From contig JAYMTA010000217.1 in assembly GCA_036897625.1 (NCBI GenBank), positions 1 through 34,627 of the forward strand: 34,627 nucleotides of DNA, written 5' to 3'. A program made the position numbers and the translations under genes. The notes under the pieces are model-generated. The model was not told where the DNA came from and made no database searches. It saw only the letters and a program-made list of their open reading frames with translations. This stretch comes from Pelargonium cotyledonis. Taxonomy: Eukaryota; Streptophyta; Magnoliopsida; Geraniales; Geraniaceae. Shown in pieces: positions 1 to 13,400 of this stretch; the stretch's first letter is position 1; every line of letters starts with the position of its first letter.

Positions 1-114
1 TCCCCTAAAAGGAAAAAGAAGATGATGATTGACCTCAATGAGCCTCCACCGGAGCAGGAGGAGGAGGAGGACGACGAGGACGAGGATGAGGAGGACGAGG
101 AGGATGAGGAGTAG
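1..114 (+). CDS. C-terminal end of an unidentified acidic nuclear-type protein (partial)
   Basis: The first 114 bases read as 37 sense codons closed by TAG at 112-114; the gene starts outside the window. The tail begins with a basic cluster PKRKKK, which resembles a nuclear localisation signal. It continues with IDLNEPP, which fits the DLNxxP form of the EAR repression motif, and ends in about 20 almost uninterrupted Glu/Asp residues. Together these suggest a nuclear, chromatin- or transcription-related protein, but that is inference: no domain is visible and I do not recognise the family. The base change from a GA-rich coding tail to AT-rich DNA right after TAG supports the stop. Confidence 0.7.
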   Translation, partial: SPKRKKKMMIDLNEPPPEQEEEEDDEDEDEEDEEDEE

Positions 115-329
115 ACTTCAAAGCAAGGTGGTTTATTTTTATTTATTTATTTATTTTTATCTATTGTTTTTATTTATTTATTTTTGTTGTACTTTTAGGT
201 TTTGATTGGTTTTTTGTGTAGATTTGCTGGTTGAGAGTTAATGGCATGGAAGTGGAGAGAGACTGAGTATCAAAGCTGTAGCCGCTGTTGGATTTCTATG
301 TTATTTTAATTTATATTATCATTTTAGTT

Positions 330-840
330 TTATATCTTCTGGATTTAATTTAGACAGCAAAATTTGAATAGTCCCAATCATGAACTCATTTCTTTCATAG
401 TTTATGGATATTATCATTTGTAGTTTAATTTAATTTCTGGTGTTCTGTTTAATTAGTTTTTATTTATTTTGTTACATTAAATTTGTTCTTATTTAATTGG
501 TTTTGATATATATTTTCTGAATTTAATTAGAAGAACAAAATTTGATTAGTCCCAGTCATTTCTTGCATGATTGACTATTCATTAGTGCATCTTTAATTTA
601 GTTTCTGGTGTTCTGTTTAATTTTTTATTTATTTATTTATGTGAGTTTAGCACAATAAATTTGTTCTTAACTAACTAGGTTTGATATCTTCTGAATTTAA
701 TTAAAAAATAAAATTTGAAGTGTTCCAATCATGAAACTCATTTCTTACATAATTTATATGCCAATCTCTTATATGTTTCTCTTTAGTTTTTATTTATTTA
801 TTTGGGTTTAGAACAATATATTTAGTTTCAAAATATTGAA
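330..840. repeat. Diverged tandem repeat, three copies of about 175 bp
   Basis: The 3' flank of the left-edge gene contains the same block three times. Each block starts near TCTG(G/A)ATTTAATT at 338, 516 and 690, continues with an AAAATTTGA...CCCA/CCAATCAT segment and a TTCTGGTGTTCTGTTTAATT segment, and ends with TAAATTTGTTCTTA. Spacings are 178 and 174 bp. Copies differ by substitutions and small indels, so the amplification is old. No coding potential is seen. Confidence 0.75.
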
Positions 841-889
841 GCCAATTATTGTTTTATTTAGTTATGTTCCTTAAATTTAATAATTTATA

Positions 890-1152
890 CTCCCTCCGTC
901 CCAAAATGAGTGTCTTGTTTGTCTAATTTTTTTGTCCCAAAATAAGTGTCTTTTTTCTATTTTTATGTTATTATATTAGTGTTCTTCCTCTATTATCCTT
1001 ATCACTTATGCACATGGGCAAATCTGCACATGGTGCACATGGGGTGCACATGGAAAAAGTGAGGGTTATATTAAAAATACACTAAATTATCTTGTAATTC
1101 TTAATTTTTGCAAAAAAATAAAAATAAGACACTCATTTTGAGACGGAGGGAG
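890..1152. mobile_element. Stowaway-type MITE (Tc1/mariner derived)
   Basis: The left end starts CTCCCTCCGTCCCAAAATGA and the right end is its inverted complement (1126-1152), with one mismatch over 27 bp. The element is flanked by TA on both sides (888-889 and 1153-1154), the known target-site duplication of Tc1/mariner elements. At 263 bp with no ORF it is a non-autonomous Stowaway. An internal copy of the subterminal motif (CCCAAAATAAGTGTC) lies near 935-950, and a short GCACATGG repeat lies at 1011-1052. Confidence 0.93.
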
Positions 1153-1459
1153 TATTATTTATCATTTCAATGATGAAATTTTCTTTTACTTTTCCTGGTC
1201 AATTACTTGTTGATAACTGAGGTCACTAGGTAGAAAACAGTTACTGGGATTTGAAAATGAAAATTATAAGTTTTTTTTTTGGACAGAAATTCTATAAATT
1301 TAGACTGAATTTTTCACTCACACTAAACCAAGTTGGGTTTTAATTATTTATCATTTTAAAGTAGAGACTTCAATTATTTTGTTATTTGATAATATGTTTT
1401 GCTTGTTTGAGTGTGGGCATTTTCTCTCGTGCAAATTTGAGCACGTTGCATGGAAATGA

Positions 1460-2000
1460 ACGTATTGAACCGTCACTACACATTGCATGTAAGTGAGCGA
1501 ATCTAGCGATTATTAATTAGTTATTACTGTTATTCTGTACGGTTGCCTTTACTATCAAATTTGTACTGACTTTACTTTTGGCCCTAATTCGGATATTACC
1601 TTCTATACTTATTAATAGTAATTATTGAACAAGTCGATATAGAATATTTATTATTTTTAACTGTCACTCAATTTTGGGTTTTGTCGTTTTCTCAACATTT
1701 TCTCGCATTTTAATGAAACTCTTGTAAAAGAGTACAATTATCTAGTCTTCATTGATATCCTTGAACCGTTACTACACACGCTGTATGAAGAAAGCGTACC
1801 TATAGATTAGTATTTCATTACTATTTTCATTCCCTACAAGTATTACCTTTTAGGTTCGTAATAACTTTATTTTCAACTCTAATTTGGATATTATCTTCGA
1901 TAAATATTAATAGTACATAATACTATGAAATACCATGTTAGAATATTTACTATACTTTGTCTATTATCGCGCTTTTAAATCTTGTCGTTCTCTACTTGAT
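1460..2000. repeat. Diverged tandem duplication, two copies of about 296 bp
   Basis: A block beginning TTGAACCGTCACTACACA (about 1465) recurs as TTGAACCGTTACTACACA (about 1761). Both copies continue through TATTACCTT, a CTCTAATT/CCCTAATT plus GGATATTA segment, TATTAATAGTA and AGAATATTTA. No ORF is conserved. I do not recognise the source. Confidence 0.6.
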
Positions 2001-4180
2001 AATGCATATAAGGTCGAAAATATTTTTGCTATATAACCTTGCACCTTGTGTTCCACTCGAGGAACTTTCAGTTAAGATTAAGTCAAACACAAATTATGAC
2101 CACGTCCAATGAAAAGTCAAAGCAAATGGTGAAAATTCAACAAAAATGACAACCGAAGACCATGGCTTGAAGCACATGCCCGAAGAAACATTTCATACTT
2201 CTTTATTGTTTAGTGCGACTCATTGATATAAGTAGAGGAGAAGAAACTTGCTCACGCTCGTGGAGGCATACTTAGCCCCTTCATTGTGTCACGCTTATTC
2301 AATAAGCTAAGAATTCTATAACAAGTCTACGTCAGGGGAGGCGAACCCCATATTTACTAAGTATTAATTTATACATTACTTGCATTTCAGTATCTAATTG
2401 AATTTTTAGTTTTAACTAATGTTTAAAATGAGATGTGCTTGGTGTGAAATTGATTGAGTTCAACATCGAAAAACCCTAATTCCATTCAATTTGTGAAAGT
2501 TTTTCCTCTTAAAATCGTCAACGATGTAGTCTAAATAAGAGTATTCGGTCTAACTGACTGGTAAGATTTCAGATTGGTTCTACCCACAATTTTCTTCATC
2601 CTAATTTGATTTTCCATAATTTTTGTTTTTACTTTTTATGAGAGAACGCACGCCACGTCATACATGTTAATAAGAGTGATATGATTAAATTTAATATTAT
2701 TTTATTCAACTAACCTACCCACTGAAACTTTGACACCACTATGGCACTATGTGCATTTATTGTGCACATTTACTTTTTTATTTTGTTCTTATTCAATTGA
2801 TTTTGTTAAATGAATTTGTTCCTTTTGAAGGACATATTTAAGTGCAATTATTAATCCTTTTTATTATTTTTATAAATGATGTTCATTGAATTTATGTTGT
2901 GATAAAGCTCTAATTTCTCCTATGATTCGAGACCTATAGTACTGAATGTGAAGGAACTACCATATTAACATAAACTAAGATGATAAATCCATTTTTTTTG
3001 AAGCAAGTCAATTATTATTTTAGGAACAATTATATATATATATATATGGTAATAGGAACAATTATATTATATTTAGTTATGTATTTTAAATTGATTTCAA
3101 ATTGTTTAGAAACTATTATTTGTTCGAAATTTTGAACACAAAAAACATGACAATTTATGTGATGTAATATGTTTTATATATTAATAAATTAATATACATG
3201 CGCAAAATACTTGTTCGGATTCAATCAATTTGTGCCCTCATCGAATCTAAACTAAAATTATGTTGAAACTCGTTGGTATATAAAACATATCTTTGATCTT
3301 ACTTGTTACATTTCATTGGTATTTTTCTGAATATTTTTTTAAACTTCAAATGCAAATTATACACATATTACTTATTTTTCGCGGGCTTATTAGTGGAGGG
3401 TTATTTGTGACTCCAAGTATATTACTCTCATTGTTTCAAAATATTGTTCTTGTTTTAATTTTGAAAAATGATGTGGTGACGTTTGTGAGGTCACTTCAAG
3501 GGCGAGCTAACGGAGTCAACTCGGTAACTCGGAAGGCGACCCTTGCGATAAGTTTGAGTGCAAAACAAATTCTTCGACGTGGTAGGTGATAAGTTCGACA
3601 AGGACAAAGACATGCCACATGGAGAAGCACGCAAAGATGATATGGCGGTAGATTGCCACTGTGGCAACGACCATGGCTAGTGGCGCATGGCACATTCTGT
3701 CTTCTTATTTTATGCATTATTCAAATTTATTTAATTTTAATCTAATTTGGCCCTCATTTGAACCGTTTTTCTCATATTTTTTTATTTGAAGTGATAAACA
3801 TTTTGAGCTCTCGCAAAGACCATAATTTTAACCCGTCCTAGAGGTAGGGGCACTACAAAAAATATATGTGTTACATAATTTATACGCACCAAATTAAGGT
3901 GAATTTACCGTTTGCCCACATATTCAAACTTTGAATAGTCGACTGTATCCAGAGGTCAGAGCGTTTTTAGTCTAAATCCAACGGTTACAAATGTATAGTC
4001 CTCGATCGTCACCGTTGATCATGTACGTAAAGTTACTAATGCAGTGTAGGCTATCATAACACCCCATCTCCGATACGTAGCCAAAGTCCCCCGCCACAAT
4101 CTCCGGCGATCCGTACAAATTTCCGCCCAAAACGGCCAAAAAGAAAACAAAAAAACAGAATTACAGTTTCTGGTTCTTCT
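2001..4180. other. Non-genic AT-rich spacer before the phosphatase gene
   Basis: No coding sequence is supported here. The open frame at 3293-3589 begins with a non-ATG codon and has no family resemblance. An (AT)n run lies at 3031-3048, with a short duplicated GGAACAATTATAT on each side. A less AT-rich patch at 3480-3700 has no recognisable product. CACTACAAAAAA at 3851 resembles a CACTA transposon end but no partner end is visible. The promoter of the phosphatase gene must lie in about 3900-4180; I see no convincing TATA box. Confidence 0.5.
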
Positions 4181-4340
4181 TCTTCTTCTTCCTATGCTTT
4201 TGGCTTGGCACTCAAATTCCAATCCTCTCTTCTCCGACACAACACACATTGTCGCAGAAACCAACACAAAATCCAAATTCTCTCTCGATCAACCTCACTC
4301 GCGACTCGCTCTACTTTTCTCTCTCTCTCTCTCGGTTCAG

Positions 4341-4462
4341 GTTTGTTCGTTTGTTTGTTTTTTCTCATTTCCGTTTCTCGGCAGCCAAACACAGCGTCTC
4401 TTTCTGATTTCGTAGATTTCGAGTTGATGTGGTGTTTGTGTCTGTTTTTTTTTTTGGTTCAG
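4341..4462 (+). other. Probable 5' UTR intron of the SAC phosphatase gene
   Basis: A CT-rich leader (CTCTCTCT run at about 4317-4333) runs into TTCAG|GTTTGTTCG. Downstream a long T tract ends in GGTTCAG|TGAACC, 24 bases before the ATG at 4487. The T-rich intron-like composition and good acceptor suggest a leader intron, common in plant genes. This is inferred from splice signals only. Confidence 0.45.
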
Positions 4463-4486
4463 TGAACCGGAATTTTGCCTGCAACG

Positions 4487-7400
4487 ATGATGGAGAGGGT
4501 GGATTCCGAGCAGAAGCTGTGCTCGCGCATGCGGCTCTGGGAGTTCCCGGATCAGTACGTGATTGAGCCTACCGATGGCTCCCGCTGCTCCTCTTTGTCT
4601 ATCGATCGGGCTGATGGCTCAATAAAGCTCATCGGTGAGCGGTTGCTTTCTCCTATTCCTGGTTTCAGTGTGTAATATGAGTTTCGTAACCTCGATTCAC
4701 TGTGTGTTTTTGTTCTGTTTTATCCAGATGGCATTCCAGAATGCAGCACTCTTCGTGTTCCTAAAATTCGCACCATTTACGGGATCGCTGGGATTCTTAA
4801 GCTTCTAGCTGGTATGAAATTTTGTTGAGCACTATTAATGACTTAGATGCCAAATTCATTATCATCTCTGTGTGTTCCTAGATTGCGTAGACTTGAGTTC
4901 ATTGATCTTCAATTTGGTGCTCGAATTTAGCTATAGATACTATGGAGTAATTTGAAACCTGGTAGGTTTGACATGACAAATTACAAAACATGAGGAGTTG
5001 AATCAGGTATTTTAGAGCATTACATTATGGCCAGGGTATAAGTTTTAATGGACAAAGCTTTGCATGTAATTAGCAACCTGCATTGCTACATAGGTGCAGC
5101 GAAAAACTGACACATGCGTTGATTCATTTGAATTTTTGTAAATGCTAAGTATTAGTCTTCAGCATCCTTTACATCAATCTAAAGATCATATCTAAATACT
5201 CAATGCCAAAGTTGCTTGACTATTTTCACATCATTATATTGTACTATGTTGTCAGGTTCATATTTATTAGTTATAATGGAGCGTGAATGTGTTGGATCTT
5301 ACTGCGGGCATTCTGTCTACAAAGTTTCATCCTTGAAAGTTTTTCCCTGTGATCTTTCACTTAAAGAATCCTCTCAGGATCAGGTAAGCCTGCCGCTGCT
5401 TTGTTGTGCCTATTTTATCTGAATGGTCATTGTATTGAACTCTATAAATTGTTATAAAAATGCAGAAAAAGGCAGAGTCTGAATTTTCAGGGCTGCTACA
5501 TATTGCAGAGAAGACTCATGGTCTTTATTTCTCATACGACGCCAATTTAACTCTAAGGTGAAATATCTTTTATTTGTTTATTTATTTACGTAAGTGGCAT
5601 TTGCCTACCTTTTATTTGTGATGAAATTATGTAAAATGGCAAATAATTTAAATAAGACTGTAATGTATCAATCTTCTTCAATGCTTGTGTCTCTAGATCT
5701 TAAAGGGATAATTGGGTTTAGCATATGAGAATCTGATAACCTTGTTGCTTCATCCAGTTTTAGATTCTATGAGTGCAGGGTTAATTTGGTTTAGCATATT
5801 AGAATCATGATAACCTTGTTACTACAACCAATTTTAGATTGTAAGTGCAGAATGTGGAATTTGAATATTACATTAAAACTGCAATGCCATATACGAACCA
5901 ACTGAAAATGGAGTACAATTACATCTGTTGCAGCTCCAACTCAGTGTAAATCTGTAAAAAATTGACTTGAATTTTATTTTTAATTTCATTATAATCTGAT
6001 CTTGTCAAGAAAGCTTACATTACTTTTGGCATGCAATATTTGTATAGTTATGATTCATTTAAGTATTATTAATCAAAGTTATTATTTAATGCATGGGCCT
6101 AATTGCTTTGGCATAATAATATGATTCTTATGCTTTGTAGCTCCCAGCGGTTAAATGCATTGGGTGATGAGTCTAAATCGCTTCCTCTTTGGAGACAGGT
6201 ATGTTTGGATAATAACTTTTTGCCTTCCCTTTTTTGTTATATTTACAGTATCTTTCTCTTGAAGATAATTTACCATGAAGACTGCTTCTTAACCTATGTC
6301 TTCAATTGTGTTGATGCAGGCAGAGCCTAGGTTTCTCTGGAATAATTATATGATGGAAATACTCATTGATCACAAGGTTGTATTATAGCTTAGTTGTTTT
6401 TACTTTTTACTATGACATTATCAGTGTACTTTTATTGTGACAAGCACTAACTGCAGACTTTGTCTATTCTCCTGTGCAGCTTGAAGCGTACTTACTAACT
6501 GTTATCCAAGGGAATATCCTTATCTCTTTATTGGTTCAAGCTTTATTTTGTTGCTAGGTGAAGGAAAAAACAATATTGTTTATGATTTCTGACGATTAAG
6601 TTCTCCTTGACTGCTTATCACGCTTTAATACGTTTCAAGTAGCCATTGGAAAAGTTATTGTAGATGTTACTTTAATTGCTCGGAGATGCTCTAGGAGAAA
6701 TGGTAATGAAATCTGTTCTCCCTTATAACCATTTTCATCTCTAGTTTTTATGAGTCTGTTAACAGTCAAATATTATGTTATTCCATATATGCTAGTCTCA
6801 ATAACATATTTGTGATATGTTAATCTTATTCTACTGTCTCTTAATAAATGTTGGTGACTACATGACCAGAAGAAGCATGTGATTGTACCTAAAGGGCTTG
6901 ATCATGTGATCAAAGATTGGAGATTCTGTGGTGTCTGGTCAGGTTTACATTTTGCAACAAAAAAAGAAAAGAACATAACAAGCAATTATATCTTGCTGTC
7001 AAGAAGTTACGGAAACATCTATATTATTGTGTTTCTACTTAGTTGCTTGAAAAAGCCATTCCATTGTTATGGAATTAATAGTTTTTTTTTAATATATAAA
7101 AGTTTTTCTCTTCAAGTTGACCCTCATTTGCATTTCTGAACAGGCACTCGGCTGTGGAGAAGAGGTGCTGATGCTGATGGGTATGTTGCTAATTTTGTGG
7201 AGAGTGAGCAAATTATACAGTTTAATGGGCAGACGGCATCTTTTCTTCAGGTAATGTCCTATTTACTTGCTGAACTTGAATATACGTCTCTGTTTGCTAA
7301 TAGAGAAAACATTAAAGTTGAATTGCGTGAAGTGTACCATAAATAAGTTTAGGTAAGGCACGGAAAATTGAATACTCTAGCCGTGAGTGGATGGTAGTGA

Positions 7401-10400
7401 ACTGATGTGTACAAAAGTTAGACTTAATTCAATAGGGAACAATAACAAGTTCAATATGTGCATGTGTTGTAATAAAAACTAACAATTGCCAACAAAAAGA
7501 GCAAAATGTTGATGGGTTTGTTGCTAATTTTGTTGAGAGTGAGCAAATATTCAGTTTAATGGCTATACAACATCCTTTTTTTTTTTTTTTTTTTCAGATA
7601 CTTTTCTTTTTATTTGCTTAACATGAATCGACATCCCTGTTTGCTAATATGGAAGAGATTAAAGTTGAATTGCATGAAGTGCACCATTGATAGTTTAGAA
7701 AAGACATGGAAAAATGAGTACTCTTACAATGATTGAATGGTAGCAAATTTATGTGTACAAAAGTCAAGACTTTAATAGTATAGGAAACAGTAACAAGTTC
7801 AATATTTGTTTGTGTTTTATATGTGTAACACCTAGAGGAATTAATTCATATATTGTATTGAAGAGAATACGCATATATATGCACAGTAGAGGATAAGTAA
7901 AGATTTCAGAGATGAAATTCCCATAGTATCATTCCCTGAAATAAAAATATTATCCACATATGCATCAAGAACAATAATGCCAGAGTGTTTATAAAACACT
8001 GAGTGGTCAGACTTGCTCATGTTCATTTCAAAATATTCAACTGCTTTAAAATTTTCAAACCAAGCACGAGAACTCTGTTTCAGACCATACTGAGATTTTT
8101 GGATGTGACAAACTTTCCCATACTCCCCCATATGAGCAACAAACCTAGGTGGTATCAGAGATAAAAATATGGGGTTCCAACTGCTCCCTCACAACTGCCA
8201 TCCCTGAGCGTTGAACAATCGACTCATAATTGATATGAACAAGCGGAATCAGACCGTTTAATGAAAATAAAGCATTGTGATGGTCTTTGTGTATGCTAAT
8301 GCAATGTGATTTCTACCCCGTGCTCTGATACAATTCAACAATTAGAGGAATAGTTCATATATTGTATAAAGAGAATACACACACACACAATGTAGGATCT
8401 AAACTAGGGAGGGAATCACAAGCAATCACTCATATTACTACCTAGTTTGTATATTCCTTTTATACACACTTCTTTATTCTGTAACAGTATAAAAGTGGGT
8501 GTCATCCTTAATCGCAAAAAATCAATTACCTTTGAGAAGCAAATGGTTGTGAATTTTTTTAACACTAAAGGTGGTCACTCTTCAGATTACCACATAGTAC
8601 TAGTATGGAAAGGTTGCAAGAACGTACCAATACATTTTTGTTCCATTTTTTGAGATGGTAACAAATTTATTGATTTTCCAGTGAGGCAAGTAAGCCTTAC
8701 CTTCCCCAAATAGGTTGGCGAAATAGCTTCAAACTTAAAAATTATCCAGAATGGTATCTTCAAGTGTCTATTACTTCTTCCATGATAACAATCAGGGAAA
8801 ATTTCCATTTTAATCGGGATCATGACTTTTGAATCATTAATTGAGTCATTAGGCTGAGCGAATCAATCAATAAACTATAATAAATAAATAAAATTGCTTG
8901 GGCTCAACTCAAAGATGGACATTTTGCAATTTGTTGTCTGTTCATGATTTTCACTCCGTATCAAAATTGAAATATACTGTAATTGTCTACTGATCCAGAT
9001 CATTAGTTGAATCTATAGGATGTAGAATCATAAGATTATGATATAATGCTGTTTTTACCTTCTTCTTTTTTTTTTTTGAATTTGTATTTGAACTGTTAGA
9101 CTTGGTATTTAAATGATGTTTTATGGATTGTTGGCTTGTTTGGTGCATAGTCACAACTAAAATTGGCTTACAAAATTAACATTTTTAGAGGGCTAGACTT
9201 ACTCGACTGCAAATTTGTTAAACTATTGCTATGGATGTTTAATTGTTGGTAGGTAGTGTACTGTAACTACAGAAGCATCTCAGAGTCTCAAAACTTATGG
9301 CCTCCACCCAATTTAGATGTTGCAGTCATGATCGTCACCCGACATCTCTTTTGCTTCCAATTTAAACTTCAATGCACAGATTTCTATTGAAAATGAATGG
9401 ATTTATTCGATGATTTTATTCTAATTAGTTTTTAGCATCTTTAATGGTGCATTGTTGACACATTATTTCACAGTTACTAGTTTCATGTAATTTCTCCTCA
9501 CTGTATTGCCTTGTGCAGATTCGAGGTTCAATTCCTCTGCTTTGGGAGCAAGTTGTTGACTTGACATATAAACCTAAGTTTGAGATGATTAAAATTGAAG
9601 AATCAGTAAGTTTCATTTTTGCTTGTTTATGCAAAAATTGTTAAATTGTACACATCAGTGCTCTCTCTCTCTCCTTGGCTGATGGTCTACTTTATATTAG
9701 CCTCTAGTTCTTGAGAGGCATTTCTTGGATCTGCGAAAAAGATATGGGGCTGTAGTAGCCATCGATCTTATCAATGGGGTAAGTCCTACTCTTCCCTTTA
9801 TTTCCTCTACCTGATAATACTCATCTAAATGTATAGATGTTATGTACTGGAGATCTTTAATATAAATATATATATATATGATAGGCATGTACATGGTATG
9901 GTAGAAATTACATGTTGATTAGTCATGGCATGTATTGGTATATGTTGATAATACTATTTGAGTTAATTATTCTTATGCCACATGTATGTCATACTAGCAC
10001 GGAGCGGAGGGACACTTAAGTGAAAAGTTTTCTAGTACGATGCAACTTATTGCTAGTGATGATGTAAGGTAGAATTTCTTTTCATCTGACCTTTTTTTTT
10101 CCTCAGTTATAAATTTTGAGTGCTCTTTCCCCCCTAATGTTCTTTTTTAGCATCTAAGACATACTGAATGTTGTAGATATCTGCACTTCGATTTTCATGG
10201 AATATGTGGGCATGTTCATTTTGAGCGTCTTTCCGTCCTATATGAGAAAATCGCAGATTTTCTAGAGAAGAATGGGTATGGTTTCTCTAATATGTTCATA
10301 ATCTGGCTTTGATTCCTTAAATACTTGAGTTCTTTTTGTTTCATCAGTTCCTAAGGTGATACTGTGTATTTTTTCCCCTAGTTTCTTCTTGTTATTTTAG

Positions 10401-13400
10401 GCTTGAATAATTTGCTCATGGATATCTATGCTGGTTCCTAGAAGAGGAATATCAAACACGGGTAGCCTATGGAAACCATTTTATGTTGTATATTGATGTT
10501 GTGGGAATTATGGAGATGCACAAATTTGACGTCTATTTTAGGTTCCATTTGATGTCTGCACTGATGGAGAATGTTATGTGTTGAGCCAACCGATAAAAGA
10601 AAAATCCAAGACTTGCACATGAGGGTGTTGAAAGGGAGACTAAGTCCCAAATTGGAGAAATATAAAATAAAATAGCTACATATAGTAGTGGAATCACATG
10701 CCATTATGTGTACCCTATTATTGAAATTTGACTTTGGTATCAAAACTACTATTGATCCAAGTCTGTGCCCGATTATGTTATCTTCCCCTATGGTTTCTAG
10801 CCCATTTGGAGAAGAACATGATTGTCCATGTGACGGGGAGTGTCAATTTAAAAGGCCTATGATTGTGCACGTGTTGAGTCCACGATATAAGAAGAAAATG
10901 TGTGACTTGCACATGAAATGGACGAACTACATATAATGGTAGAAGTAAAACCCTTCTTGATTCTTTCTAATATTTAAAAGCTGTTTTCTATATTTTATCA
11001 TCAGGACTCGTAAAGATGCATCTTTTTCAAATTTAATCACCTTCTCAATACCAGGAGATAGTTTTATCTGATATCATAAAGCTCTGCCTTATTACTTTGT
11101 TTGGAAATGATAGGTACTTTTTGTTGAATGAAAGGGGTGAGAAACTGAAAGAGCAGCTTGGAATCGCAAGAACCAATTGTATTGATTGCTTAGATCGTAC
11201 AAATGTGACACAGGTAGGTTAAGTTTAACCAGAAAGACATTGTTGCATCTTGGTCTGTTGATAGTGTCCTATGGTATAATTAATTACCTTCTCTTGCCAG
11301 TCATTTTCCGTAATTTATTGTCTTGGGTTGCTCCTAATAGCTTTTCTATGATGAACATCATCACATACCTGTGCGGAAACTTGCATAATTTTTCTTTTAA
11401 CTTTTTTATGGCTTACTAGTTAAAATTTCTGTTCAGTTAGCTCTCTTACGTTTACTGTAAGAAATTCCGCAGGAAGTAAATAAAATTCTAAGATTGGATA
11501 CTCAGTTATTACTTATTTTCACCACACCTTCTATCCATTAAATACTATAAGTTGCCAATTAGGTTTTTGCTACCAAAGCCAACATATATCCTTCTAGAAA
11601 TTCGCTACCCCTCTCAGTTTCTACACTTAAGGCCCATCATGTGCTTCCTTTGATCAATACTTTATTCAAATCCTATATCATTAATTGTTTTTCTTGCATC
11701 TTTACCCATCCTTTATTTAAAGTTCAATCCTCACATGACACCTAGTACCAACTTACCACATATTTATGCATGCATTTGGGCATGATAAAACCTGTTGAAA
11801 AGTAACATGTCAAGAGATACTCATGACTTGTGTTTGTGGTACTATGATTGGCATTTAACATTTTCAAGCTGTTGCAGAGTATGATAGGTCGAAAAGCGAT
11901 GGAATCCCAACTTAGAAGACTTGGTATATTCAATCCTGAAGAATCCATTAGCTCTCATCAGAATTTTGATGATAGCTTTAAAATATGTAAATCCACTCTT
12001 TACTCTTATTAAAATAATTTGCTTTTTAAAGATGCTTATGATCCATGCAAATACTACCAGTGGTACCTTGTCACTTTTAATTTGGCTTTCTTGGCAAGTG
12101 AAATTATGGATAATTTTTTAACTGGTTGAATATCATTAGTATGGGCTAATCACGGGGATGACATCAGCATTCAGTATTCGGGCACTCCAGCTTTGAAAGG
12201 AGATTTTGTCAGGTAATATTTTGTGGTATGGCTTTGACCTATTTATGAATGCACACCATCAAAACTTTCAGAAATTATAAGAGGTTCAACAGTTTGTAGC
12301 TTTCAGGATGTGATATGGTATTTTTTTACACTTCTTATAGATGTTGCAAGTTTGCAGTTTTATTTCTATGGTTGGAAACTGAGTTCGATCTTCTTTCTGA
12401 ATATTATCGTTCACCTAGGATGATACATTGTTACTGTTGTATATAATGTGGCAGACTTTTTATTTTGCTGTACCATAATTTTGTTTAAATGGGTGGATTG
12501 TAGATTTGGGCAGCGAACAATCCAGGGCATCATTAATGATGGATGTAATGCCCTTATACGCTACTATAAGAATAATTTCACTGATGGAAAAAGACAGGTT
12601 TGTATGCTATATTGCTATGCTAAACCCTGCTGTTCTTGCAAATTCTTCATATTTTTTGAAAATGTTTTATGAGATCGAATAATTACATTCAACTGTATAT
12701 ATAATAGACAATAATATAACATTACCAATGCGATGGCTGCCTAACTATTTTTGGCATGTTAACAGGATTCCATCGATCTCATTCAAGGACATTACATTGT
12801 ATCTGCTGGCCGTGATGCGTGCCCCCCATCTCAAAAAGGAGGCCTTGACACTGTAATTGTGAGTATAAATGCCAAATGGCATTTTTTTTCCCTCTCTAAG
12901 TTTTTCTCATTACCCAGTGCTAGTAGACATCTCATGAAATTTATTTCTTTAGTCGGTCTTTAATATTTGTACTCGAGATTTGCTTACAGCATTCGTCAAA
13001 AGGAGGGGAATCGTATAGTCAATTTGTATAACTAATTAGACTTACTATTGCTTTCCAGTCCTTTCCTACAGCTTTTGCAGTGCTCATGATTGGGATCTTG
13101 TTTGCGATGACCTCGTTATCCCGAGGTTAGTATGCTTCTTCTTTTTTCCGTTCCTGTTTCAGTGACAACAGAGACCATCATGTGTCCAAATACAGAAGTT
13201 CCTATTATTATTGTTGATTCATGTTTAGTAGCCTTTTAGTTTGAGCACAGCTAATGTTGCTGGGTGTCTCATGAACAGCTTACAGCCCTAGAGACATATA
13301 GTGTGTTGTGTGACCATCATCATCTTAGTCTTTGTTACTTAACACATATAGGTAGCGTCTGCATTAGAATTTTTGAATCGGAACGGGAATGAGATTCTCA

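Noticed and set aside
3293..3589. 98-codon plus-strand open frame
   Set aside because: It starts with a non-ATG codon, has no recognisable domain and lies in AT-rich spacer DNA.
3851..3880. CACTACAAAAAA resembling a CACTA transposon terminus
   Set aside because: No inverted partner (TTGTAGTG) or 3-bp duplication could be found nearby; the 8-12 bp match may be chance.
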